A stretch of DNA of 64,000 bases from NCBI RefSeq assembly GCF_042242105.1, contig NC_092030.1, positions 2,698,501-2,762,500 of the forward strand, written 5' to 3'. A program made the translations under genes and the position numbers. Positions 1 through 12,300 of the stretch are shown piece after piece. This DNA is from Pempheris klunzingeri. Taxonomy: Eukaryota > Chordata > Actinopteri > Acropomatiformes > Pempheridae. A model generated the notes under the pieces. It did not search any database, had not been told where the DNA came from, and saw nothing but the letters and a program-made list of their open reading frames with translations. Every line of letters begins with the position of its first letter. Position 1 is the stretch's first letter.

Positions 1-19
1 CTTTGAAGTTAAGAAATAA

Positions 20-25
20 TTTATT
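20..25 (-). terminator. Poly(A) signal AATAAA of the nodal-related gene
   Basis: Read on the minus strand this is a perfect AATAAA about 535 nt beyond the stop codon. Cleavage would fall at the very edge of the window or just outside it. Confidence 0.6.
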
Positions 26-560
26 GTATTATTGTACATAGCAAACATACAAATGGGTTGATGTGACCCAAACAAGTTAAAGCGCTTACACCATCGTGAC
101 ATCAGCCATCTCAGTGGCTTTAAAAAGCATAAAAAGACCAGCGTACAACTGCTTTGAATCATCTATAGTGCTTCAGTCAGTGACCATGTTGTGCTTTTGT
201 CGTGACCTTATTTCATTTTGACTGCATCAGGCCCTTAACAGAGTCAAGTCTTATATATTTGAATTACAGTTACCCACTTTAAACCTAAAGCACTACAAAA
301 AGTACCATCAATTTATAACTACGTTTTTTAAACCCATCATTTAGAGAGCTGTGTCCAGGATATACAGTAGTTCCCTTCTTTGCATCGCAGCAGCAGCAGC
401 TTCTGTCCCAGTGTCATGCTGAGCATGTCTGTAAAGTGCCTGTGAACATCCATCCACTTCATCCCTGTGAGCGGCTCACGTCTGTGGCTGCAGACTCCCC
501 TGGGCCGATACGGCTCAGTGGCTCCAGTCTATCTGACCAAAAGGTTTTCAGGCCCTTTGC
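26..560 (-). other. 3'UTR of the nodal-related gene
   Basis: Non-coding stretch between the stop codon and the poly(A) signal on the minus strand. No open frame, repeat or other gene is seen. The assignment rests on position only. Confidence 0.55.
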
Positions 561-2183
561 TCAGTGGCAGCCGCACTCCTCCACCACCATGTTCTCATGA
601 TGCCTCATGACCATCTTCCCATTCTCGTAGTACAACATGGAGAGCGGAGCCAGGCGTGTTGGCACACAGGACAGACACGGCACCTTGTCTGGGTGGTGAA
701 GCTTCACCAGGCTCTGGAGAGAGAAGGAGAAAAAAAAAGATTGGTTAGAACACATCTCTTCAAAAAGGCTATTGGTGTGTTATTAATAATCCTGTTTCAT
801 CAAATAGTGCACAGTAAAAGTAAAGGAGTTTGTCTTTTCTTACCTGCATGTATGCGTGGTTAGTTGGAGTGAAGGTCTCATCTACTGGTGTAGGACAGGT
901 CCCTTCGCAGCGATAGGCGTTGTACTGTTTGGGATAAACAATCCACTCGCTCCAGCCGAGCTTCTCAAAGTCCACCCACATGTCCACCTTCCTGCAGAGA
1001 GGACTCTTCTCCTCCTCTGAGGGCTTGCTGGCAGGACCAGCTCCAGCCACTCCCCGTCTCTGCTGCTGGGTCTGGTGGTGCCTCTTGGCCCTGCGGCTCC
1101 TCGTCCTGGAACCAGAGCCGGCCGTCGCTCGCTCCCTGTCCAGGCTCACATACTTGGAGTGCTCTGCTGTGCGGATGAGCGTTGGCATTCTCTGGCCGCT
1201 TGGGTTCTGCCTTGAGAAGACCACCATAATGACCCGGTCAGCGGTTCGGTGTTGGACTCCCTCCTGCTCCTGCTCCTGCTCTTCTTCCTCCTCCACCTCA
1301 GCCTCAGCCTCTTCCGTGCTCTGTGTGGAGTGGTCCTGCTGCAGCCAGTGACTGAGCATCTCTGTCATGTTGAACACCCTCCAGGAGGAGGGGGAGACCA
1401 TGGAACTGGGATGAGCTCTCAGGCGACCCAGGAACAGCCTGTTCTCTGGGCAGAGCGTGCCAAAGCATCTGCCCCTGTGGGAGTGGTAGATGTCCACTGA
1501 GGCCTGGAGAGACTCTGTGAAGGCAGGCAGGCGGATGCGAAGCTCGGCCAGTTGGACGTTGTCGCTTGCAGACATGGAGGACATGTCAAAGGTGACGGAC
1601 CACCTCCTGCCAATCTGCTGGCAGCCTGAAAGAGACGCAAGGAAAGAAAATTGGTTATTTATAGAGAAGGCAGTTCATTGGCTTCATTTGACTTAAATTG
1701 TGATGACAATAATATTTCTTATATAAGTCTTAGAGACTTAAGCTGATAAAATACTTTAATCAAACAAAATTTGATTTGTCAGATAATTAAATTAAAGGTG
1801 TGTGTAACAACATCAGCACCCACTAAAACAATAATACCAAACTCCATCCAAAAACTGCTTATTTCTAAAGTTGAATACTCACTTTTGGCGACAAGGCTGG
1901 TCACAGAGTCGGAGTCGTGCAGGTCGGGGTTGTCCTCCGTCATGGGGTGACTCACACTGGGAGCCGGGGTCCTGGCCTCGGTCAGCATGGTCCGGTACAG
2001 CTGCATCATGTAGAGAGGCAGCCTGCTGGTCTGCTGCCGCTGCACAGTGCGTCTGGAGCCGCCGCCCATCCCACGGAGCAGTGCGTCAGGGTGCATCCCA
2101 GGAAAGGGCTGCCCGCCGACACCCAGAACCAAATCCAGCAGAAGGAGAAGCGCAAAAAAGAAATCCACTGCTGGTCCCTTCAT
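561..2183 (-). CDS. Nodal-related TGF-beta family ligand, complete, 3 exons (southpaw-type likely)
   Basis: Secreted ligand of the Nodal/Activin pathway, which acts in mesendoderm and left-right patterning. Exons on the minus strand: 1883-2183, 844-1625 and 561-713. They join in phases 1 and 0 to give 411 residues. The start at 2183 was preferred over an in-frame ATG at 2213 because it places a hydrophobic signal peptide ([15 protein letters not shown]) at the N-terminus. The prodomain runs to a furin-type site (RRAKR) ending near residue 282. The mature domain carries [28 protein letters not shown] and the terminal VEECGC of a cystine-knot ligand, seven cysteines in total. The usual adjacent CC pair reads CLSC here. 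An acidic, Glu/Gln-rich stretch sits in the prodomain. Family assignment is firm. Southpaw versus squint or cyclops is an inference from the mature-domain wording, so no symbol is given. Confidence 0.93.
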
Positions 2184-2213
2184 AATTCCCTGTTGTGGTG
2201 TTGTCTCCTCCAC

Positions 2214-4230
2214 GGGTAGCGTACAAATGCTCCAGATGAGATGCTCGGAGTCGGTTTTATTGTCACACCCTCTCTCCTGACGGCCTTTGAAGAGATCTGT
2301 CAGCCGCAGATGGCTGAAGGGCGTGTGTGATCCACGGGAGCGCTCAAAGACTTAAGTGAGACAAGGTCGTTGTGTATCGAAACCAATTGGCCTTTGTACT
2401 GGCCGAGGTGTGAAAAGTGTAGAAGCCCACCACTCTGATTGTTGTTGTTCTGTATATTAGAGATCCCTTTGATAAGAAGCCATGACAATAATATTAGTTA
2501 AGGAGATTACGAGCTGCACAACTGCGCTGTGATTAATGGGGAAACAAGACGGGAGTTAATCAGAAATCACTCTCTGTGTGTGAGCTGTTAGGAGCCCGCT
2601 GGGATGGAGAGCAACAGCAGCGGAGCCCCTTCAGGTCAGATTTCACATTTTACTAATGCACAGAAAAATCTTCATATGTTCCATGATGCATTTGAGTTAT
2701 TTGCTCATTTTATTGACTGTAGTTTTTGGTATATCATCTTCAACAGCTCATCTTAAATTATGATACGATCATATTTTGTCCGTGGTACTTGTTCATACTA
2801 TCTGCTTAATATTTTTAATTAAATACAAATGAATAGAATCATAAATATTCAAAAATGCTATCTATTATCAACTATCTATTTCTCTGTAGAAAATAAAATA
2901 CAAGTATACATGTATATATACGTACACACATACATTTGCATAGATGCATACACACACGTTTAAATATGAAACAACATGTGTAACTTTTTTTTTTTACTGT
3001 AAATAAACTTTGTCCCACTAAAAATAATGATAAAAAGGCACTTGTATTCCTATACATGGTTATTTACTGATATGCAAAGCAATATCCAGGGGTGTTTTTC
3101 AGGGGAGAATTTTGAACAGCTTCAATAAAGACATTTCATACAACATTTCACCTCCTGAACTCTGACTTGTTAATTGACAGCAGCATTAAAGGAGCAGTGA
3201 TGACGTCAAACAGGCCAGCTGATCGTCGCCCATTCATAAGTCAAACTGTACACTTGATCTGAAAAGACAGAAGAAAGAGCTGATGACCAAATACAAAGCT
3301 TTGATTCTTTTTGATGAATATGATGTGTGAAAAGAATCAAAAAACTTAGAAAAGGGCGCCATTAGTATGAAGTTAGTCTTGTTCTTTGTAATTCCTTATT
3401 GTCACGACATCAAACAAACCTTTGTTTTTTAAGTGTTATCTAGCGCAGTAAAAGTGACAGTACATAAGATTAAACCTTAAAAAGGAAATTATCTAACTGT
3501 TGTGAATGAATGAAATGAAACAGCAGCAGCATTTTGTCACTCCATTGGTTTTGTTGGCAATTTTCTGTATGTTTTAAATCAATATTACTATTTTTTTCCA
3601 ATACATTTAAGTGGACCAGAAGGGACAGTGTACCAGCAGGGCCACTTTTGAGAATACGGGGGTAAAAGAATTCAGGAAAAGTTAAGGTTTCATGAGGCGT
3701 TTGTTTATTTCTACATACAATTCCAGGATAATACATGTTGTTCGCTCTGTGCGTAAAAGCGCAAATCCTATCCAAAATGCGCACAGCCTGACCACCTCAC
3801 CAAAGAAACCAGTCAAAGCGAGGATGCGCACATTTTACAAACAGTAGCTGCTTTCTTCTCTGTCTCTGCTCTCTATTTCTGTTCTGCAGCATGTGCTTCC
3901 TACAGCCCACCTGTGGACACGTGTCCAACAATGAACTTTTATTTACGCCGTTTTACACACACAGAGATACATAGTGAGGAAAGATGGGCAGACAGTCCCT
4001 ACACACAGAAATAAATAATTCAATTAATTATTGAATGAAAAATCTAATAAAAATGGATTATAAGTGTAAAGATAAAAACGGTTCTGTTGATTGTGAGTTG
4101 ATTTTGTGTTATTTGGTGGGGGGGTAAGGGAAGCTTAGTGGTCCCTATATGGTGACACGCGCACCTGCAGCAGCGGAAGCTGATTAAAACGTTTCCTCTC
4201 AGGTGCCGCTGTTTGACCCGATGAGCCGGT
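2214..4230. promoter_or_regulatory. Shared intergenic region between divergent nodal-related and LRP genes
   Basis: About 2 kb with no coding frame separates two head-to-head genes and must hold both promoters. Near 2255-2262 the minus strand reads ACAATAAAACC, a weak TATA-like element about 75 nt upstream of the nodal start. It is AT-rich between 2680 and 3060. No repeat family was recognised. The promoter function is inferred from gene orientation. Confidence 0.4.
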
Positions 4231-6341
4231 ATGGACTCAGGCCAGCTCATGTGGTCCATTTTCCTCGCAAGTCTGACAGTTTTCCAAGGTAAAATGGGAT
4301 CTATACATATATTTTAGACATTCTAACTTAACTCCAGCCAGTCTGTAAACATGAGATTAGGTGCAGGAGCGTTCTACACATTTTCTTTATACTTAAACAT
4401 GAAGGAGGCAACATGGCGGCCATCCCTTTGCTCCATAGCTTCACAGTCACGATCTTAAGTTCACTCTTAATGCAGGGCGGTCAGTTCTAACTGCATGAGC
4501 TGAAGAAATCCAAGTCAGACATTTGTAAATGTCAGTTTAACATTCACGTTGAATGTAATGCAGTTGCTTCTTGGACCTTAGGCAGGCTGGATGAAAACAA
4601 AAATACCCGTGATAGTTTACTATGTTGGCTAACGGAGCTTTGAGGTTAGTTTGACCATGTTGTGATGAGTTTAACTTTCCATGTTTTTTTCTTATTCTTC
4701 AATAACAATGCGATCTGCCACACAGGACTCTGTAGGTTTTCTTATCATCTACAACTAGGCTAAAAGTCCCTCTGCAGCTCACCATGCAAACAAATCACAG
4801 GAGAAATGGTGCATGAATGCTTTTCTGAAAACTTTTCTGTTATTTCTGCCCAACATTTTTGAAAGGTGTTCCTAAATCTTAAAACCTTAGTTTTGACTTA
4901 CAGCGCAGCTTCTCTGCAAAAATCCTCTTTGTTCTTTCTCTTTAGGCAAATTCTACAATTCATCCGATCTATGACTTGGACTACTCCAGTGACAGGCCCA
5001 TCATATCGTCTAAGGCTTCACCTTCATACTTTGTCCTAATGTCAGTGTCTCTATATGTTTATAGGTCGAATTTTAGGATGCCGTCAAGGCCAGTGGCAGT
5101 GTGATGATGGAAACTGTATCCCTGACGTGTGGCGATGTGATGGAGATGGAGACTGTCTGGATGGATCTGATGAAATGGACTGCACTGGTAGCCATACTTC
5201 CTGTTCCTGTGCCAAAGACTTGGGACTATCAGATTGTCCAAACTGCTTCACTTGCATTTGTCGTAAATGTTTGTTTGTCCAGTGTTGGTCTGAAACGGTG
5301 AACACCTTCTTTTACGAGTCATATTTTTGTAGAATCAGCAGAAATGATGGCAGATACGTTCCTAAATCACACTTTAGTAAACAAACTTTCATTGCTTTGC
5401 AACAATGAAACCAAAAGTCAGAAAGTTGTACAAGATGGCAGAAGCAAAAACAGTTTCCCACAGTTAACTTTAATATTTTCAATTCTCCAAGTTAACATAC
5501 AAGATTTTATTGATTCATTTAGGACTGTTATGCTACCAGTGTTTTGGTTATGTTGATTCACAGGTCGGGGACCATAAGAGAAAACTACTTCAAACACATA
5601 AAATGATGTTACTCAGAACTTTTGGACTTAAGGAGAAAATCTTCACTCTGTCTTGTTTTCTTCCCCCCAGCACGTCCAGGCTCTCCTGAATGTCCGCCGG
5701 GGCAGTTTCCTTGTGTGGACTCAGTCGGCTGTGTTGACGCGTCCGCCCGCTGTGACGGGCAGAGCCAGTGTCCCACCGGATCGGATGAGGAAAACTGTCC
5801 AGCTGTCCAGAGCTGTTTGGAGTCTGACTGGACCTGTCGCAACCACATCTGCATCCCCAAAGAGCTGCGCTGCAACGGACTGAATGACTGCCTGGACAAC
5901 TCTGATGAAGAGGACTGTGGTGAGGGAAATGGAGGGTTGACCCATATCAGTGAAACATGCACTTTCTCATTTATGTCCAGTGGACACATGGTACTGTACA
6001 GATAGTTTGGGCTTTATTTTTCCAGGTATTGAAATGATCTTATTCAGGGTGAGAAAGAAAATGGGCTTCTTTGTTATTTGTGTGAAGCAACCCTTTAAAA
6101 TCAGTCTATAGGTACGGTCATTTTAAACCTAGAGCTGGCAAGTGTGTGCATCTTAATTCATATTTAGTGCTTTTATTTAAACGTCAGCAGTTTGATGGTT
6201 CGGTACTGCTTGTCTGTTGTCTCACAGGTCTGTGTGGAGAAGAAGGCATGCGGTGTCCAGAGGGGACGTGTCTGACGCCTAAAGAGAGGTGTGATGGACA
6301 GTTTCACTGCTCAGATGGCAGCGATGAGCCCATAACATGTG
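4231..6341 (+). CDS. LRP exons 1-4: signal peptide and four LDLa repeats
   Basis: Exons 4231-4288, 5065-5187, 5671-5919 and 6228-6341, all joined in phase 1 (residues 1-181). Exon 1 encodes [19 protein letters not shown], a signal peptide. Exon 2 holds one LDLa ending [10 protein letters not shown], exon 3 two (SDEENC and SDEEDC), exon 4 one ([11 protein letters not shown]). Each carries the six cysteines and the acidic Ca-binding SDE motif. The exon 2 acceptor is ambiguous: AG at 5064 and AG twelve bases later are both in frame, differing by four residues. Confidence 0.9.
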
Positions 6342-9300
6342 GTACGTTTGAGACCGATGACAGCTGCTGCAACAAAGCACCTCACGCTTTACCTCTACAA
6401 TAATCAGTTCCAGTGGAGTATGTCTGGGTTTCTATAATGCTGAGCTATGGTGTTCATCCCACAGGTCGTATTTGCGCCATGAACAACGGAGGCTGTAGCC
6501 ACGTGTGTGTCGATGAGGCCTGGGGAGCTCTGTGTGCCTGTCCTGTCGGATATAAGCTCTCTCCCAATGGAGCAGTCTGCGAAGGTGTGTGTCAATTTCA
6601 GGTTTTTTAAGGGCTGATTGAGTTTGCTGCAAGGATTTTGCTGCATCACAAAAACACTGTCAATGGACGGCGCTGAAAGCCGACTAAAAATATGCTCTCT
6701 TCTATTAGAAAAAAAAAAAAGATTCAAGAGTATTTGGAGCCTTTGAGTTTTCAGAAGGAGCTCCCTTTTGCAGCTGTATAATCATCTGTTTCCAAGTCTG
6801 TTTTTGATGCACAGTTCATGCTGAATAAGCCCGAACCCATTCTCCCTCCTCAGATTTGGATGAGTGTGCCCCGTCTTTTGCTCCCTGTACGCATCACTGC
6901 ACTAACACAGTTGGATCCTACTATTGCCACTGCAGAGAAGGCTTCAAACTGAGTGGAAGCTCCGCATGTCTAGCTACAGGTACTGAGGCTGTTTATTCAA
7001 ATCGAAGGTACACATGATCGACGTTCACACGTCGGCACCTTCACCTAGTTGTTTGGCCTCATCATGAGCCACGGACAACACGGAGGGCAACAACACAGGG
7101 TATTCTGACACAGTAGCTAACATGCAACTTCAAACTTAATGCCAGTGTTGGTGAATTAGTCATCAGCTAATAGGACCTACTGTGGATTTAGTTTCATCCT
7201 TTTGTAAAAAGATCAAACACTTGGACAAAAGATAATAGACATGTTAATGAGCTCCTTTTTGATGTGGCTGAGCTAATGAGAGAACCAAGAAAGAAAAGCT
7301 CAAAAAGATCAAAGATGGAACTTGAAATGCAAACAATGGAGCAGGATGCATCAAAAAAAGATGATAGAATTGGCAAATAATGAAATGAGATGCACAAAGT
7401 ATTGTAAAGTTATCAAAGTTCTCTTTTTCTGCTCTTTTTTTTTTCTTTTAGCAAACACTTTAGGTTTTTAAGGGGTGACCCTAAAAGTCGACTGTTTGAT
7501 GATTCAATGTGAATCTCCCATTCAAATGATCACAAAATATGGTTATGAAGCAAAGGATCATTCCCTTCATGCTGTATGCAGGATTTCTTGAGAAATTAAT
7601 CCTGCTTTTCTCTGAGTATCCATGTCTGTACCAAATGACAGACCCACTACTCCACCCTGTGCTGACTTTTCTACTTCTACAGACATTATTTATCACAGCA
7701 ACCAGAGCGTCTCAGCTGGGAAAAGACACATCCAAAGCACTCTGTCTGTGGAACTGTAACTAATTAATTAATTAATTCTGATGTAAAATGAATCTAAAAT
7801 AGGCAAACAAATGATTAGTGAGAGCATTTTAATTGGGTGTTTACAGATCTTTTGTGTTTTGTGAAAGAAACGGAAACCAACATCACAAATGAGAATATGG
7901 ATCAACAAGCAGACGAAGATGGGCAAGTCTTGATGAGTCATTCAATTACGACAACTTAGTCAGGAACCCCCTTAAACTTCCTCTTCCTCATGTCACTAAC
8001 TAAAAGAAAAGTCAAACTTACTCCAATCTGACGGCACCCTTCTCTCTGAATCCATGAATGTGTCCAGGTGATGCTGTCAGATTGCTGACGGTGCAGAGGA
8101 AATCTATCGGCCTGCTGAATGTCAAGTCTCAACAGTTTGAAGTAATCCAGACTCCAGTACTTGACCCAGTGGCTTTGAGTTTTGATGTTTCCCGGGGGTT
8201 GTACTACTGGGCTGACAGTCATGGCAGCATTTACAGAAGTGATGGACAGCACAGCTCGACAGTCTATAACGGTCAGTGAACCCAGGATGTGTGTTTTTAT
8301 TTCTGCGTGTGCGGCTTTCTGATGATACAGCTGCTTATGTATTTAACAGTGATAAGTTACATATGTATTGCACGAGCAATGGCTAACTTTAGCTTTAGCT
8401 GGGCTTAAACACACACTGAGATGGCTTGTTATGGTGTCTTTTTTTTCGATAGTTGAGTGGAGTGGTTCCCAACCTGTTGTTCCTTAAAGCAAAGCAGTGT
8501 GTCCTTGTGGTCACACGTCAGCAGCTGTAACCAGCTCAAGTCCAGGACACCGAAGATTGTTCAGTTCTTATGAGGGGAAAAAAAGCAAAGATTAGAAAAA
8601 TAAACTATTTTGTTTGTGTTTTTTCTGCCTTCATATCCTGTTGGTAGTTTTGTAACCTTCCAGATTGAACTTTGGACCCTTGTGGAGGTCCCAAAACACA
8701 GGTTTGGAACTGCTGGTGTGATTCATCAGTTGGTTGCATGACAACATTTCTGAACCCAGAAACAAATAAGTTTCTCTTCTGCACTTTTCCGTTCCTTCTC
8801 TTGCCCTGGTCTTCTGAACAGTGTGGTTTGTGCATTCGAATGTCAAAGTTTGGAGTGTTTATTATGGTTATGTTGACTTAAATGGTCACTTGGCAAGTGT
8901 TTTAACAGGGGAGCCTGGAATCAAGGGTCTAGCCTGTGATTGGCTGAATGGAAACTTGTTCTGGACCAATCAAAAGACAGCATCAATCTACATGCTGGCA
9001 GCTGATGGGAAGAGTTACACTACTCTGCTGAGCAAAAGCACCATCCCATCAGAGTTGGTGCTTCTACCTGTGGAGAGGTACGCTTTTCTCCTGTCTGTCA
9101 GCTTTATAGGATTGACACAAATCTCATTTCTAATATTTCTAATGTTATTAAATGATGATCATGGTCTCTGAAACAGTAAATCCACCCTTTTCGCTCTTTT
9201 CTGTGGGCAAGAAATGAAATGCGTATCTACACAGTGTGTGGAACTGGAAGATTGAACAGTATTTTGCAATAGTTTTGAAACGAGCTGTTAAATTTGATTT

Positions 9301-12300
9301 ACTTGGCACACGTGAGACTCCAGCCATCATGAATGCACCCGAAGAGGTGATGATACACTCGGCCGTGCTTATTCAAATTCTCTGCTCTCTGCCTCCCAGC
9401 TTGATGTTCTGGATCAGCGCCGGCAACGGGGACAGAGTGACATTAGAGAAGTCATGGATGGATGGGTCAGAAAGAAGCTCTCTGACTGTGCTCACTGCTC
9501 AGTCGGCCCACAGCCTCACTGCTGACGCTGCTGCCAGGAGGCTGTACTGGATCAGCGACTTCAAGAAGGCGAGTTAAGGAAAGAAACGCAGGCCGGGGAT
9601 TTTTACACAGAGTGCATAAAACCATGATAGTGTGACGTGAACCAGGATGAATAATTCAGTCATATTCTTGATGCAAATCATTGGAAAAATACAAATCGTC
9701 TTTGCTATTAAACTGACAATGAAATGCACAGTTATGTATATTTGCTGCAATTTCTCATCAGCCATGTTTAAACTAGCCAAACTAGCCATATACCAGTGAT
9801 CTTAGGCTCAGTATATTTAAAATGTTCATACATTTGGGCAAACCAAATAATGATACCTGATTTAGAACTTCTTTTATACTTCTTTCTGGCAGTGCAGAGC
9901 TTCATTTCTCAACATCGAAGTAGAATAATAGACTGAGAATAATGTAGAGTTTTTGGCTTCTTGTCCAAATCCTCTTGGGAGGTAGCAGCCTGTGGCCCTG
10001 CCTCACTTTACTCTAAGCTCATGAACGAAGAAGATAAAAGGCGGAGAAATTGCTTCACTCAGTTGGCGTGATGAGAATATGACAACCTAACCATCAGTTG
10101 TCAGTCACATTTCTTTGTTGTCCTTCTCAATTAACATGAACTTCTCTCATTCAGTCTGTAGAGACGGTGAAGGTGGACGGGACCGGCCGGTACTCCTTCA
10201 CACGCCTGTTCAGCAGGAGACCGGCTCTCAGTCTGGCTGTGTTTGAGAATTTGTTCTACTGGGTGGATGACAAAGGACTGTGGCAGGTTCCACAGAACCG
10301 ACCAGACCAGAAGACCTTTATCTGGAAAGCAGCCGTGCCAATATTATCTGTTTATCATGCGCTCCAGCAGCCACAAGGTACTTATCGGAACAACAGATTT
10401 AATGGTAATACAAAATGCTTCTCGGTTACAATATTTCTTCATCTTTATTTCCACTTAAGTTGGAGCTTGTGGTTCTCTCTTTATGCCACGTATCCAGTCA
10501 TGGTCACATCCTAAAGGAGAATTGTTGACCAATGTGAATATTCACTTCTGTTTTAAGATGAAGTCTGTAATATAACAAACATATTTGAATACTTGAACAA
10601 AGCAGTGTGAGTATATTTTAGTCATCGTTGTTGTTTCTTTCACACCTGATGGTGTCCACATTGTCTCGTCTTGTCTCAGGTTCCTCTGCTTGTGCAGAGA
10701 CTCAGTGTCAGCTCTGCCAGCTCACTAAAGGCAACCCTGCTGGATTCACCTGCGCTTGTCCGAACTCCAAAGTACTGTTGGTTGATGGGACATGTGAATG
10801 TGGGTTTACTATAACTTTTATTACCCTGTCTTACAGATGCATTTTTGGTAGAAGAGAAGAAACACAAGTTGTATTTTAATCTCTTAAAACAAGGCAGCTT
10901 GTCATTTTGCTTCCAACATCTCAGTTCAGGAAATGCATCCAAACCGTACATGTAAAAATGTCATATTGTCTCTTTACATTATGGGATTTCAGTCATTTTC
11001 TCTGGTCCTTTTTTAGAACTCTAAGCATGAAGGCATCGTTAATAAATCTTTTTTTTGTCCCACAGATCCGAGGTTTTTATATGCTACCAATACCAACATC
11101 AACATGTTGGAATTCCGCGGCAGAGAGTCCACTGAAACCCAGCTGTTTGCCACTGACGACGGCATCCTGTCCTTCGATCTGGACTGGTACAGAGACTGGC
11201 TGTACTGGGCCAACCAGACTGGTCATGTCCAACGCACCAGTCTAACCCAGGTCAAGACTGAGGTGGTCCCAACACCTTTGCCAGGTTAATGCTTTTGGTT
11301 TTCCTTGACTTGTACAGACATAACTAATGTTACTATCTTCACCAGCTCAGAGTTTAGACAACAATAAAGATTTTAAATAAAGATAAATAAAAAAATTGTA
11401 GATTAAAAGGTTGATTAATTATTTAGAAAGAAATTGACAGATGTATTGTTAATGAAAATAAGTTGGCTGAGAATAACCCATGAACCACCTGGCCGCTCAC
11501 ACATCCTAATAGCCGTCTGAACACTTTCTATTGACTCATATTTCCTTTTTTTCTTGTTGTTAGTGTGTCTGATAAAAATACACCAGAAGACTGGGAGCCT
11601 TTATTGGGTGTCATGTGACCAAAACAGCATCGGCACCACCACAGCCGACAAGCGATACCCGCAGCAGCTGTACCACACAGCAAAGGAGATCCGAGACCTA
11701 TGTGTGGACTGGCTGCGGGGCAGCATCCTGTGGCTGGAGGATGAACGAATCTTCTCCATGAGCATGATTGGAAGTAAAGTCAGAGAGCTGCTGCACTTAA
11801 CAGGAGGACTCAGGGGAAACATCGCCTTCGACCTCAGAGCCAATAGTCTTCTGTGGAACTCTAAAAGGGCAGGTCTGTCACTTCACACTGCTTGTTCCTC
11901 ACTCTCACATGTCTCAGCAGCTGGACTCTCCAGTCAGAGCTTGAGCTTATTATGACACAAGATAGTGGTACATCTTTCTGGAGAGCAGTTTTACTTCTCC
12001 AAGAACTAGACAGTACTCATTTCAAGGTTTGTTTTAGTTTATATCAAATTATCTGGGTCTCGATCACTAACTTGCACACTTTGATTTCATCCAAAATAAA
12101 AATCATTAAATGATTAAATGTGCTGTGATACTGCAGCAGTAGGAGCTGACTGTGTTCAGAAGCTTTGGCTGGGTTATAATTAGTTTAGGGACTGTGACAA
12201 TAATAATGCTCTGAGTCATCCCAGAGGCTAAACAGTTCATGATAGTTCTGTTGGCTCTAAAAATGTACAACTTAACCAACATGGGCAAACTCTTGGATAG

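Noticed and set aside
980..1500. Plus-strand open frames over the nodal exon 2
   Set aside because: Antisense shadows of the coding exon, with low-complexity Ser/Leu from the acidic tract.
9569..9574. GT donor four bases after the GC donor (GCGA|GTTAAG) for LRP exon 9
   Set aside because: It would put exon 10 out of frame and break the LRP-typical [15 protein letters not shown] junction.
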